Positions 34,827-46,212 of a DNA stretch of 64,000 bases are shown in pieces. Source of the stretch: Lyophyllum atratum (taxonomy: Eukaryota > Basidiomycota > Agaricomycetes > Agaricales > Lyophyllaceae); assembly GCA_014905825.1 (NCBI GenBank), contig JACGCN010000008.1, positions 1 to 64,000 on the forward strand, written 5' to 3'. Position numbers and translations under genes: made by a program. Positions within the stretch are counted from its first letter, which is position 1. Each line of letters begins with the position of its first letter. The notes under the pieces were generated by a model. The model was not told the DNA's origin, did no database searches, and saw only the letters and a program-made list of their open reading frames with translations.

Positions 34827-35492
34827 ATGCCTCCTGCGGCTGCGAGACCTGCACTGAGGAAACGTGTGCGTAAACGCAAGAGAAGGGCGGTCTCAGAGTC
34901 GTCTTCTTCGTCCTCATCGTCAGAATCCGAGTCAGAAGGGGAGCCGCCCAAACCTATCGTGAAGCCAGTAGTGGCCCAGCAGGCTGCGACATCCTCCTCC
35001 TCCGAATCGTCGACTGATTCGTCTTCCTCTTCCGATTCGGAATCCGAGCCAGAAGCTGTACTCCCAGCCATTCCTACCCCAGCTTCGCGACAGCCCGATG
35101 GACGACCACCCCAAACACGAGCCGCCGTTCGCCGCACCTCACCCTCGCCCTCACCTCCTCCTGCCGATATTCCACCGTTTATAAATGAAGCGGACCCTAA
35201 GGAGAAGAAATCGCAGGAAGAGATGATGAAAGCGAAGTTTAGAAAGTTTTGGATGGCATCGGTTGCGGATGGGTTCAAAGACGACCTTGAAGAGATACGG
35301 AAGGTGCGTTTCCCGGACGTTGACTCAAAAAAAATATCATGTTGATGAAGGTGTTTCCAGGAGCCGAATTTGGGGACCTCACGACTGTCATTATTGATCG
35401 ATTCTCTAGCTTCTGGGGCGGACGTATTCGCATCCTCAGCGCAGCCTGGCAAAAGCGGTGATATCAATGAGATGGAGGTTATCCTAGAGTGA
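34827..35492 (+). CDS. RSA3: Ribosome assembly protein 3 (RSA3-like)
   Basis: Nucleolar protein in early 60S pre-ribosome assembly. The ATG at 34827 opens a basic, Ser/Glu-rich N-terminus (RKRVRKRKRRAVSESSSSSS) with long acidic-serine tracts, probable casein kinase II sites, and a Pro-rich linker. The conserved RSA3 domain is at the C-terminus: AKFRKFWMASVADGFKDDLE, EIRK, then after a 56-bp intron (about 35304-35360) EPNLGTSRLSLLIDSLASGA and DVF. The stop is at 35490-35492. About 200 aa. The N-terminal low complexity is poorly conserved; identification rests on the C-terminal 60 residues. Confidence 0.8.
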
Positions 35493-36808
35493 AGATGTAT
35501 TTTGCAAAGCTAGTTGTATGTACTATCATAATCCGGACCCCGCAGAGAATCGAGATACCCAGCGCGGGTCCACATCACGTTCGACCTCCTCTTTCATGCA
35601 GGAAACCGAAATCTCTTTCGAATTCTGCATTGGGTGGAGCCAAGTCGGATACGAGAGCGCGAAGGGACACCAGTCCTAGCCTCAACGCGAACCACGGAGC
35701 AGGATCGCCAGGGATGAAGGTGAGTTGTTTCGCTTGGGTATGTGGCGTCCTCTGCCGATGCCTCCTTGGCTTTCGAATTCCTGCCTCGTCACATCATATG
35801 TGTAGTCGTCAGCGGGTTGCTCGGCTTAGACTGTCCAAGCCCATTGGAAGCGCGAATTTATAGCTATATTCCATGGAGGGTGACTATGATTCGATTGCAG
35901 TGTTTGCGCGACAGTCGCTTGGGACGGGAAGGACTGCTTGGTCAAGATGGCGGGGACTAAGAAAAAAGGGCTGTCAAGGTGAGGAGATGGACATATTGCT
36001 CGACGTCCAGGGCTGCGATGTTACTTGATTGAGGAGTGGGGACGTGGTGGGTGCGCGCTGAGGAGTCGGGTGGAGTGTATCTCTCTTTCGCTTTGTCTCT
36101 CTTTCTCTGTCTTCTTCTCTCTGTCTCTTTCTCGCTCTTCGTCTATCTATAAATCATCCGCCTGGAGGTTCGTTTATTTTATTGTTATTCTTATTTATAT
36201 ATGGGACTGCGCCTGGAAACATATAAAGCGTACTATCAGGAGGAGCCCGGAGTTGTGAGCGTGAGTTCGGCCAGGGATACGAGTGAGGGACGGGCCATTG
36301 GCACGACGGGGATAGATATTATTACACACGTCGATTCTTTGATCGAGGCAACGAAGGCTAAATTTGTACGGGGACGATGCTAGGTACCGTCGAGGTACAC
36401 TTCGGTGATGCTGGACACAGACTGCCCTGTGGCGCTACCTGGCACCAGATCGGAGTACGGAAACGTTACAGGTTTATGGGCAAGCCGCAACTGACCACCT
36501 CAAGACATGGGCCAGGGCCATTCCATAGATGTTACGGTAAAGAAAAGTGATAGTATAGTGGGATTAGATGGAGCAAGTGGCAAGGCGTGTGATGGATTGT
36601 TTCATCGCGGACACTGTAACTCGATATGGATACAAATCATCAGCTAGATGATGCTAACTAAAGAGTGTGGCAAGACGTTGGAGCATGACTATTGGTCAGA
36701 ATAACTTAGACATTGAGACTAGACAAAGACAGTCAGGGAATGACTCTGGACATGGCTTGATCCAGAGCGTCAGGGGGTAAGAAGCAAAGGAAGGACGAAG
36801 GTGAAAGC
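35493..36808. other. 1.3-kb intergenic stretch between convergent RSA3 and GMC genes
   Basis: No supported gene. A frame at 35489-35740 is Ser/Arg-rich with a possible GT donor but has no partner exon. A pyrimidine-rich tract is listed separately. Confidence 0.4.
36081..36140 (+). repeat. CT-rich low-complexity tract
   Basis: About 60 bp almost entirely C and T on the plus strand (ctctctttcgctttgtctct type), an imperfect microsatellite. Confidence 0.75.
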
Positions 36809-38994
36809 TTAATGATGCCAACTGGGGTACGCTGCCTTGATGATATCCGCAGCTCGTTCCGCAACGGCATATACGGCAGAGGAGGTGTGGCCAGTCGGTA
36901 TGAAGGGCTGGTGGTGATACTACGAGTTAGGTATAAGCCGAAATAGAGAGTCATGGGATGAACGCACGAAGATGGAGGCATCGACAACTCTTAGCCCCAC
37001 GATGTTCTTCACCCTCAAGTCTGGGTCCACGACGCCGTTCCTGGCGCCCCTCGCAGACATGCTTAGGGTACCAGTGGGGTGGAAGAATGTGCTGCTGGCG
37101 GCGGTGATGTATGCATCGAGCTTGGCGTCCGTGGTCGCGTTCTCAAGGCCACCACTGGGGCCAACGATGTACCCTTTCCAGATAGGAGCCTGGGTGAACT
37201 TGACAGCGTGTTTGATGGCCTCGCGCATGACGATTCGGTCGCTCTTCTCTTTGAGGAGGGCTGGGTCGATGAGAGGGGCGTCGAAGGGGTTGGAGGATTT
37301 GAGCTTGATGGTGCCACGGGAGACGGGGGAGGTTACGGTCGTGGACATGCTGAAGAAGCTGGCGTTTTGCGGGACGAAGGCGTTTGGTACGATGAGTCCA
37401 TTCTGTGGCCCGGTGAATTAGTTGAGTGCGAATTGGTAGAGCGGGAGTGAGATACGTACGGCGATGAGATGTTCGAAGTGGGGCGTGTTGGGTCCGGCGG
37501 CGAAGTCGGGGCTTAGGGTCACGTTCTTTGGTATGCGGAAGAAGCCAAGCATAGACGCGATTGTGTCGACGAAGGGACCACCGCCAGTCTTCTTCCACAC
37601 GGCGAGGTCACCAGGAATGTTGGCGGGATCACGAATCCGCTCGAAGGTGTTGTTGGAGTTGACAATGAAGGGATGGGCCATGACCGAGTGGTCAGCGAGG
37701 TTCTCGCCGACATCAGGGATGTTGACGAGGGGCTTGACTCCGACGGCCTTCAGGGCATTAGTGGCGCCGATACCAGAGTTGAGCATAATATGGGGAGAGC
37801 CGATAGTTCCAGCTGATAAGATAATTTCTTTGGTGGCAGTGAGATGGCTGAGCGGACCTGAATAGGATGTCGTTAGAGAAAATTCATGTACCAAAACGTA
37901 GCCTGAGACAAACCTCCAACTTTCTGTCGGAACTCCACGCCACGGAAAGCGGGAACCTTTCCTGAGGTTTGAAGGAGGCGAGAGACCTCAGCGTTGACGA
38001 GAACGTGAAGGTTAGGGCGCTTTAGAAATTGCGGCGCCAGATATCCGTTTGCGGAGCTGCCCCTGATACCTGTGCGACCATCAACGATGGTCTGTAACCA
38101 AGCTATAGTAAAATTCAATACATCGTCCCGCTGTAACACCAATATGCACAACATACCGATCCCAAGAGGGTCACCCGAGTTAACGTCAAGGTTGAATTTG
38201 AAGTCACCGCCTAATTGCTGGCTGGCAGTGATGACTTTCTTGTCGATTGGGACAGTGGAACCGGTCTGGCTTGTTGCCAGGAGGCCATTCGTACCGTGGA
38301 CGGAGGGGTCAAGTTGGCCTTTGGTGTTGTGTCTATCCGCGGGGGGAGTGAGGCGTTCGTTCTTCTTGAAGTACTTCTGGAGGTTGTTCCAGGACCATCC
38401 GCTATCGCCAGTGATCTTGGCCCACCGATCATAGTCCTCGACAGCTGACCGGGTGTAGATCATGAAGTCTACGGTTGCGTCAATTTATTGAGATAAGATC
38501 TAAACGGCCGGAGGAACCCACTGATTGAGCTGCATCCTCCGAGGATACGGCCACGCGGAATATCGACAGTTCTTCCTCCGAGTCCAACTTGGGGAACCGT
38601 GGTGTAGTTCCAGTCGTACTTGGTACCGAATAGATTGGCGGCTAACCAAGGGATCTGGGACTCTAGGACACCGACATGACTTGACGAAGCGATGAGTGAT
38701 GTTTAGAATAGTGACGCGTTAATGCTACTTACGATGGGCCAGCCTCAAGGACGAGGACTTGGAAGTTGGAATTCTCAGAGAGGCGGTTGGCGACAACGTT
38801 TCCACCGGTACCACCTACATCGAGGTGTTGATCAAGGACTTGCGGAGCAGATATAGTATAGGCATACCTCCGACGACGATGAAGTCGAAATCTTTGTGAG
38901 GAAGGTCTGAAACCTTCTCATATATGGCGGCCTGGGCTGGTAGTGTAAATATCAAGCCCAGTGACAGGGCAAGTGCGGCGGTGGCAGACTTCAT
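36809..38994 (-). CDS. GMC oxidoreductase, aryl-alcohol oxidase-like, secreted
   Basis: FAD-dependent oxidase; fungal aryl-alcohol oxidases make H2O2 that feeds ligninolytic peroxidases. The ATG at 38994 gives the signal peptide MKSATAALALSLGLIFTLPA (cleavage near QAA). The FAD-binding Rossmann motif FIVVGG joins GTGGNVVANRLSE across an intron, then VLVLEAGPS. GMC signature 1 is near GRILGGCSSIS; signature 2 is ILSAGTIGSPHIMLNSGIG. The catalytic-site region has FFHPTGTLSMSARGARNGVV and, after the last intron, PTGHTSSAVYAVAERAADII, giving the expected active-site histidine pair. It ends PSWHH at 36809. Roughly nine exons, about 600 aa, no lesions. The exact substrate (aryl alcohol, glucose or other) cannot be fixed from sequence. 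Confidence 0.9.
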
Positions 38995-40875
38995 TGGAAG
39001 AAGGAAAGAATAAAGTAAGATACAAAAGGATAGGTTAGAACGAAGAGAAGGAAGGTATGATAGTTGGGGGCCATGTACCTGCAAAGTAGGTGTACTTATA
39101 CCCAAAGCCACTTTCCGATTAGAGGTCGGGTTTCAAGTCCCTGTCGGGGCTTGCTGGAGGAGTGAATAGCAACGGGGCCAACTTGACACTTTACATTGGC
39201 CGCACCCGATGCTGTAGAGGTTAGAATTGCTTATTCTAGATCAAACATGCCAGAATCATGGTCCGGGGCGGGAAATGTGGCAGATTCGTTCCAAACGTGA
39301 CATACCGGTGCCGTCACAGTACCTCGGAGCGGGGCATACTGTCCATAACAGACTCATAATGGATACCGATCCTGTAACGGCGCGCCGCCATCTTGATTCG
39401 TCGCGCAGGATGGATCACAGCCAACTGCGGCATTTAATGTTAACGCCATGCCGGTGCAAATACGAGGAGTAAAGGACCTCGCCATCACCCATACGGTCAT
39501 TCGTTGGAGTGTAATTTGTGACCTACATGTTTCATTAATGGACGCGAAAGCTCGAAGGAGGATATGTTGCTGACCCTCGAGACCGAAGCCTCGATCAGGA
39601 CCGATCACAGCTATCGAGGAACGACCAAAGTATAGCGCCCAGGACATGGCTATTACACTGACTGGAGACTCCAAAAATGCGCTGGGTGATATTATTAGAA
39701 TATCGTGAACGGGGACACTTATACATTGGGCCACATTAAGGCGCCGTGACCTGAAAGGCATTAAGATATCTCAAACAGACTATTTATAACAGGTGAGGAA
39801 CGGACCGTTTATCATGGATTGCAAGGGGCAGACATCCTGTTGTCAAGCCTCGACCAGATATGTTTGTCTCAGTATCTGTGTAAGAGATGGCCATGGGGCA
39901 GTGCCTTCAGTACCAGGCATGACTGGGAAGTCGTTGGGTGCAATCCAAAAGTCGACAAGATGTACGGATCTCTGAATCATTCGATTCGCAAAAAAAAGAA
40001 TCGAAAAAGTAGAGCTAGCTCGACGCACAAGCCGTTAGAGCTGTCGAAGAGGCTTCCAAAGTAACAAGAGCGATGCCGCCTCGGCCCTCGGGGTACTTTC
40101 CGCCCCGGGTAAACACGATAGCTGGTGGCGGTTCCACATTCATTGGGGAGAGCAGGTTACAATCATGTTGTGGTAAAGGACGGGTAGATTACCAACGACC
40201 GATAACGTCGATGGTGGTGTCCGCAAACCTAGAGTAACCCCATCTTGATGAAGAGAGAGCGCCATCACTCCTCCATCAGTAGGGCCGACACAACGAGAGT
40301 CACTACCGCGCAATTTGTCAGCAAGCTTGACGGAAACAGGAGCGCAGAAAGCTGTATTCGTGGTCGTAGTGCGCCCAACCTCCCATTGACCCAAGATGAG
40401 CGTCAAACCCGGCAGCACAAACTTTGATGGTCAGGGATGGCGTTGGGGTGGCTGTTCCCAGGTGCAAGCTCAGAGCTACGCTCAGAGGCAAGTATAAAAG
40501 CCGGTCAGCGGGGCCGTGTCGACCATCCAGCCTGTGATTCATATGCATACCAGACTGTGTGGCAGGCGTTTCGAAGGGGGTTGAGATAGGATGCGATAAT
40601 CGTAACAGCTCGGAATCGCAGTTTCTGCTGTTCCGTATTGCCAAGTGAGTGAGGGAGAGTAAATGTATTGAGCAAGCTTGAAGTCGGTCACGGTCGGGTA
40701 CACAACTTCCAAGGTCTGGCGGAATTTCTGCGGTGCGGCTAAAACTTGGGATGTGTTTTCACCGGCAACTCGGAACCAAATCGGGACAAACTGCGGGCCA
40801 CAATCAGGTGCATGCTGTGCTCGTACCATCACTTAACCTCGTACACGGTACCAGCCACGTCCGTAGCGTCTATCC
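38995..40875. other. 1.9-kb intergenic stretch with divergent promoters
   Basis: Separates the GMC gene (-) from the 432-aa ORF (+). Minus-strand frames at 40140-40832 are open but do not join into a recognisable protein. A plus-strand TATAAAAG lies at about 40494-40501, some 380 bp before the next ATG. Confidence 0.4.
39093..39100 (-). promoter_or_regulatory. TATA-like element upstream of GMC oxidoreductase
   Basis: The minus strand reads TATAAGTA about 100 bp before the ATG at 38994, a plausible core promoter distance for a highly expressed secreted enzyme gene. Confidence 0.35.
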
Positions 40876-42174
40876 ATGGCTACCCCATTCTCCTGGTCCG
40901 ATACATTCCAAATCGCATTCTCGTCCTGTCTCCCATGCCTCTCAAAGCCTTCGAGCCCCGGAGCATCCGCCTCCACCGACTCCCTACTGGACAACCCCAC
41001 AGCTCATCGCATCCCGCGCGCTAGAGCAGACGAGCTGCAAGGCCTACTAGCGGACAGCGATGCAGAAGCTGAGCGGATGTCCTTGCATTCCAACCCCGGG
41101 CGTAGCAGGAAACGCACAAAGCGGAAGAAGGATAAACGCATAACGCTGTTTGGGTACGACCTCTTCGGCCACGCACCGCCTCCTATACAGCTCCCTGACT
41201 CGGACGACGAGGGAGGCGGCCGTTCTCGCGGTGCCCCAACGCCTACAACTCGCTCGTCATCACTTACGTTCGACTCGGATGCGGCGCCCCTGGATCCTTC
41301 GACAATTGCTACCATTTCAACATCGTCAGCTGCACTGCGGGCGCGTGAGGAGGCGGAGGAGGAGGAAAGATGGGCCAAGGCTGAGAGGCGGGAGAAGAGG
41401 AGGCAGAGGAAGGAGCTCAAGAAGGTTGCGAAGGCGTTGGCTCTAGCGGAGCAAGGCCAGGACTTCGAGGGATTCCAAGGAAGCGGCAGTGGGTTTCCCC
41501 CTGAGGAGTATGGACCGTTTGTGCGTGGTGGGAACGAGAACGCCGATGACGAGGGTGATGCTGATGCCGATCTGGACGGAGCATTGTATGCCCGCAAGCA
41601 CACCACTGGGAACGGCTCAGGTTCAGACTCGAGGAGCAGAACCTCCGCCTCGAGGTCGCAGCAGTCGCAGAATGATCAGCCATACTCCCAACGAGCTCAT
41701 CAGCGACGGCTGTCGGAGTCGCAGGGACCGGCACCCCCTCCAGGTGGCACCGATCCCGCAGTCCCTCGCAAGAAGAAACCAAAATCCAAGTCATCTACCA
41801 CCACTCGCTCGACAGCATCAAGGGCTTCACGATCCAACAGTAGCGGTACAACCTCACAGTCACCTTCCCTCGCGTCGCCTGTATCACCCACCTTTACCGG
41901 GTCAGAGAATTTCCCCAAGTCGAAACTGAGCATCGCGGACAGCGATTTTGACGGCAGTCAAGGTCTCTCGGAGATCGACCTCCCCACTCCTGCTCTTCGC
42001 GGCGGGTTTCCCTCAACGGGCCTGCGCGGTGGCTTCCCCTCGCAGGGTTTCAAGGGGTTCCCGAGTTCCGGTCTCGGCGGCCCTCCAAAGATCGAGCGGA
42101 GGGACTCCTTACTAGCCAGGGGCGGCGCATTCTTGGCTACAAGGGGTGACCCGCCAGGGGACGTTGATGGCTGA
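40876..42174 (+). CDS. Hypothetical 432-aa low-complexity protein with charged coiled coil
   Basis: A single intronless frame from the ATG at 40876 to the TGA at 42172-42174. The N-terminus FQIAFSSCLPCLSKPSSPG has a CLPC pair that could be palmitoylated. A basic patch (SRKRTKRKKDKRITLFGYDL) follows, then a charged helix RAREEAEEEERWAKAERREK with RRQRKELKKVAKALALAEQ (residues about 155-197, probable coiled coil). The C-terminal half is Ser/Pro/Gln-rich with KKKPKSKSS and a repeated GGFPS motif (LRGGFPSTG, LRGGFPSQG, FKGFPSSG). Opening and charged helix resemble conserved but uncharacterised basidiomycete proteins; I assign no function. Long uninterrupted frame and codon regularity make it a real gene. 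Confidence 0.72.
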   Translation: MATPFSWSDTFQIAFSSCLPCLSKPSSPGASASTDSLLDNPTAHRIPRARADELQGLLADSDAEAERMSLHSNPGRSRKRTKRKKDKRITLFGYDLFGHAPPPIQLPDSDDEGGGRSRGAPTPTTRSSSLTFDSDAAPLDPSTIATISTSSAALRAREEAEEEERWAKAERREKRRQRKELKKVAKALALAEQGQDFEGFQGSGSGFPPEEYGPFVRGGNENADDEGDADADLDGALYARKHTTGNGSGSDSRSRTSASRSQQSQNDQPYSQRAHQRRLSESQGPAPPPGGTDPAVPRKKKPKSKSSTTTRSTASRASRSNSSGTTSQSPSLASPVSPTFTGSENFPKSKLSIADSDFDGSQGLSEIDLPTPALRGGFPSTGLRGGFPSQGFKGFPSSGLGGPPKIERRDSLLARGGAFLATRGDPPGDVDG

Positions 42175-43032
42175 GTCTGCGATGGAAATCCGGATTTCTA
42201 GATCTTTATACACTCTCGTTTCTTTTTTGACGTTCCCGACGTGCGGGTTCACTTAAAAAGAAGACCTGCCAGTTTCGACGGGTCCCGACGCTTCTCCCGA
42301 CATTGGTCATCGTCCGGCCCTCTACCGCTATATATCTCGTTCTTTCAATCTCTCCATTCCTCTGCGGCCCCGCTCCCTCTTCTTCGACGGGAGATCATGA
42401 TGTTTCTTCTGGATTCACGACCTATATGCACGAATCACGCCATCGTTGTTTTTCTAATGCCACCCTGACGCACTGCCACCTTTTACTTTCGATCGCATTC
42501 GCCTTCATACGACGTGTAGACTCATATACCCCACCACTTTCTAATGACATTTGTACCTGTTCTGCCTCAGGATCTGTAGCGGGGGAATTCGGACTCTGAT
42601 CTCGCCTTTTGCTACATTCTATGCCCTTCTACAGCCTTCTCAGTACAAGACATGTAAAAGCAGGTGCTTTTGCAGCCCGTGACTGTTGGATGCCTCGTGT
42701 TGAACGTCGATAGCCTGGCAGCTTGGCATCACGATGACGTCCGAACCTGCGGAACCCTGAGGCAAGGTAACGGAACTTGAAGATACGTTCTTGAGCGATG
42801 TATATTCGGCGTCATGGGCATAGCATACGGATAAGATCGTGCTCGAGGCAACAGAAGCGCTACTCAAGACTCAAGGGTAGAAGTACACTTTATTTCTCAT
42901 CAGTCGTAGTTACATGACATTGTGGGAGCCGTGGGGATGGTGGGATTATACAACATCGGATTGAAGAGCCAGGGAGTGTTTGGATTGGAGTCGTGGTGAA
43001 TGGATCTGATCATCGGAGGCGTGGTGCAGCGA
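42175..43032. other. Intergenic, no firm gene
   Basis: Contains the 3' flank of the 432-aa gene and of the metallothionein gene (convergent). A 75-aa minus-strand frame at 42640-42867 was seen without recognisable motifs. Confidence 0.4.
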
Positions 43033-43215
43033 TTAGCACTTGCATTCTCCGGCCTTGCAGCCGCAGCTATGGGATCTAGTCAGTTTACCCATTCTAGATA
43101 CAGACAAGTAAGGTGCGCACCTGTCACCGCAGTTGCAGGTAGAGGAGCCGCAGTTGGCGTAGGAAACGGGGGTCGCGGTGGTCTGGGAGGGAACAGCGTT
43201 AGAGAGGATGCTCAT
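43033..43215 (-). CDS. Small metallothionein with seven cysteines
   Basis: The ATG at 43215 starts MSILSNAVPSQTTATPVSYA, then NCGSSTCNCG and, at the C-terminus, SCGCKAGECKC before the TAA at 43033-43035. Cys-Xaa-Cys and Cys-X(2-3)-Cys spacing and a total of seven cysteines match small fungal copper/zinc metallothioneins. A 45-nt in-frame segment (43076-43120, gtgcgc...ctag) is probably an intron because it would otherwise insert a hydrophobic non-cysteine stretch (and an eighth cysteine) in the middle; removing it leaves 45 aa. As 45 is a multiple of three the frame is open either way. Role: cytosolic binding of Cu(I), Zn or Cd. A TATA box lies about 130 bp upstream. Confidence 0.75.
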   Translation of the reverse strand: MSILSNAVPSQTTATPVSYANCGSSTCNCGDRCAPYLSVSRMGKLTRSHSCGCKAGECKC

Positions 43216-43343
43216 GGATAACCACGTTCAATGGCGAAGGGGGCTTACAGAGTGCATTGTTATCTTGGTGGATTGTAGGTGATGAGTAGGTGGGATAGTT
43301 GCGCGTCTCTTAGGAATGGGGCATCTTGGGGCGAAGTGGCCCC

Positions 43344-43351
43344 TATTTATA
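43344..43351 (-). promoter_or_regulatory. TATA box of the metallothionein gene
   Basis: The minus strand reads TATAAATA, about 129 bp before the ATG at 43215, an exact consensus match in the right orientation for an inducible gene. No clear metal-response element was identified by eye. Confidence 0.55.
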
Positions 43352-43508
43352 GAGAACATGGCGAGGGATATTTGTAGCTATTTGCTCTTCGACTGATAAT
43401 CAAAATCAGGGATCGATCTGTCGCGTTGCTCCTTTCCGTTTTCCCTTTCAGTGCAGTTCAGTCCCAAGTCCAGGCTCGGATTAAACAATAAGGCCCAGTC
43501 AAAATAGG

Positions 43509-43678
43509 ACATGCTGACATCGGTTTGCAGCGGTTGTGATCGGTCAAACCGATACCAACCGATGGGAGCAGAAATCCGGACTATAGCAGATAAAAATCTG
43601 CTGGCATCTGCTCAGATATGTGACTTGCAGATATATTTCGGATTCTGGATGTTCCTATATGTCGACATCGGTTGGTGT
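43509..43678. repeat. Nested inverted repeats, MITE-like
   Basis: An 11-bp terminal inverted repeat, accaaccgatg and catcggttggt, bounds about 125 bp (43554-43678). Inside is a short hairpin agcagat/atctgct. Just left of it atcggtttg and caaaccgat form a second inverted pair. A diverged stretch with the same words (ccgat, gagcagatg, caaaccgat) occurs near 44790-44855. There are no coding frames. It is consistent with a small non-autonomous element; target-site duplications were not clear. Confidence 0.4.
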
Positions 43679-45964
43679 TTAAAATCTTATAATAGCACAG
43701 GATGGAATAAATAAAATTGCTTTTCATTGCTTCGTACTACAGAAAATACTGATAGGATACATAGGAGCCCCGTACTCGAGCGAACAGGCCCCATAAAACG
43801 AGCGCCCGCGACATACCCTCCCCTGCAGCGAGTCTCTGAAGGTGCATCGACGTGTATGGGGAAAGCATCCATTTGTGCACCGGCCCGTGCTCGTGGGTGT
43901 CACTTCTACTATCCCAGCGAGCTTCGTGGGCATCAGGCTCGGGCGGCGCATGGCATCATCGCAGGATGGCGGTCAATCGACACTTACAAATGACAAGAAC
44001 CTAGCCACTACGAGCCACTTATCTTACACAAGTCTTCTTGGGGAGAACGAAGAGCGGAACCAGTTAATGGGGCTCGGCGAAGGTGGACGATAAATTTGCT
44101 GTCGGATTTTCACGAAGGCGCGCCTCCCATAGCATGGCGGCTGCGATGGAAGATCAGCCAAGATCATCACAAATGGGAAGGAATATCAGACTACTTACTG
44201 CCAATCGAATACAGATGCCGAGCCCGACCATCCATTGGGGCTGAAACTCGAGAACAGGGGCTGTCGGACGGAGTTCTCACTAGAATGAAGCAGTATGAGA
44301 CGAGAGCAACACGGTCAATGATCTTCGAGTACTTACAATAAGTCCCTAATGTCCCTTCAAAGCCAAATGTGAGGTCGGCTGCACGCGACCTGGCTTCAGC
44401 GTGAGGATAGAGCGTGTGAGGGAGGGCCTCTAGCTCTTGGTCAATATATCTGTACCAGATCCGTGAGGCCGTAACGCTCACCTGCTGATGAGGAGCCGAT
44501 TACCGCAAGCATCGGATGGTCGTATGGCATAGAAGGTGACAGGAAAGCAGATACAGAGGAAGATAAAAGGGGAAGAGAACCATCCTCGACTGGACTTGGT
44601 TGAATATGATGCAGGTGGAAGAGAAGTGGTGCGACAACAAAAAAAACGACAGAAAAAAATGCTCTGGCAAACAGTGTCAAACTCTGTCGAAGGTGCCGGT
44701 GAATGTAATCTGTTGTCGATGCGACGTCGATGCAGAATTTTGTGATTCATACGACGTGGATTTCAAGTTTACGAGACATACAAAATGTTTTCAATCCGAT
44801 TGTTGCAGATATGAGCAGATGGATTGGCGACAAACCGATCTCATCAGATCTAAACATACCTCAACATGTCTGATTTTCACTGGGAATAAGGAATCGGCCG
44901 CGCGTATCGCCTACGCCTTGGAACCAGACACGTTTGTGAGAAGAAGCCTAGATCTCTCTCGTCCAGGGAATTTCGTTATCTCGCACTCGAGACATGTACA
45001 CTCACTGCCGGGTGCTAGGACGGAAATAGCAGCTCTTCGACGTCAACCGTGATGGATTCAACGACTCCGGCATCCCTTACGACACTTTATTGTCAGCTGC
45101 TAAGGTCAGTCGTCCAATTTCTCAGCTAGATTCCAGCTTTTTTCGTCGACCAGGCAGCCCGAAATTTCAGAGGCCCTCGACATGGCGAAAGGAAAACCTG
45201 GTAAGCCGGCATGTCCTCGTTCAATCTGTATCTGCGCGCGGAAAGTAGACACTGCGTGGAGGCGAGGGCTCCTGGGCTTCGAGAAATTTCACAGGATGTC
45301 GAGTCGCGGATGCATTTTGCATGGGAGACTTGTTCCTACTTTGAACTAGACTTGAAGTCTCAGTGCGTGGTGATTCTTTGGGGCATATGATCATGTGGTC
45401 CGCGTTCTATACTGAACGGTGATGGTGGCTTGTCCGTGGCGCTAGTGCAGGAGTGGACATGTGGTGAGTGATCTATCATACGGCGTTCGAGACGTCACGC
45501 TACTCGCAGCTTTTATTCTGTGTTCGAATGGAATCAATGCATATCTTCTGGAAGTTGACCTGCAGAGAATCTCCAAACTTCCGAGAGCGGCTGCCATTCC
45601 GACGTGTTCTGCGCGTACAAGATACGAACAGGCGACAGCCATGTCGTTTCAAATCAGCACTGTGACGCTCCATCTTATTGCTTTTAATTGACTCACCCAC
45701 CCCCCTAGCTACACTAAACCAACCAGTTCATCCACTCTTTGGGTTCACCCGAATGTCGGCATCGCCACCTACACCCTTCTTACTCGCCACAAGCCCCTGG
45801 CGTCGCCCCTTCAAAGCCAGAGCCTCCAAAGGTAGACTCAGACGCAGGTTTTGTGTTCGACGGCCCTATGTCGTATTTCAAGGTTTCCCTCGTGCTAGCG
45901 ACATTTTGCGCTCATGAAGTCTTCCCTCATGGTGACATAGCCTTCGTGTAGTAGTTACAGTGAA
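43679..45964. other. 2.3-kb gene-poor stretch
   Basis: No supported gene. Frames are short and broken on both strands. The base pattern and the scattered repeats suggest degenerated transposable-element DNA, but no reverse transcriptase, integrase or transposase motif was recognised here. Confidence 0.4.
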
Positions 45965-46180
45965 TTGAGTTTTGGTTTCGCGATCGCACTCGCACTCGCA
46001 CACCCTTCGAAATCGCACACCCGGGCCAAACACATTGATATAGGACATTACTCTGTTCAAAAACGAGTCCCAAGAAAAGGACATCGAATCATCCATTTCG
46101 CATCCACCGATAACTCAGCCGACATATTGACGGGACCGCTACCGTGCGTCCTTCAGGGAATTATATGGCGGACATTCTAA
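45965..46180 (+). mobile_element. Ty1/copia retrotransposon remnant (RNase H C-terminus)
   Basis: The frame reads FAIALALAHPSKSHTRAKHI, DIGHYSVQKRV and HFASTDNSADILTGPLP. This is the end of a Ty1/copia polyprotein: the NP..HxRTKHIDIxYHxxRxxV block followed by the ADILTKPL signature, with Arg-Ala and Gly substitutions. Only the last 60 or so residues are recognisable; the upstream RNase H, RT and integrase are absent or decayed. A purine-rich cagggagaa followed by TGTTGGAGG at 46213 is the expected polypurine tract and LTR start. The right LTR end was not located. Confidence 0.7.
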
Positions 46181-46212
46181 ACCGCAGGAACGGCCTTACA
46201 CGTCAGGGAGAA

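Noticed and set aside
34827..35467. Long minus-strand frame opposite RSA3 (Ser/Glu-rich)
   Set aside because: Shadow of the low-complexity RSA3 coding strand; the plus strand carries the conserved RSA3 domain and proper splice sites.
36201..36383. 60-aa plus-strand frame (MGLRLETYKAYYQEEPG...)
   Set aside because: Short, no homology recognised, no splice partners or promoter evidence; treated as chance.
40140..40832. Overlapping minus-strand open frames upstream of the 432-aa gene
   Set aside because: No splice combination gave a protein with recognisable motifs, and the frames lack a consistent start and stop.
36809..42174. Secondary-metabolite gene cluster around the GMC oxidase
   Set aside because: No polyketide synthase, NRPS, terpene cyclase, P450 or transporter lies nearby; GMC enzymes of this type are usually secreted lignocellulose-related oxidases.
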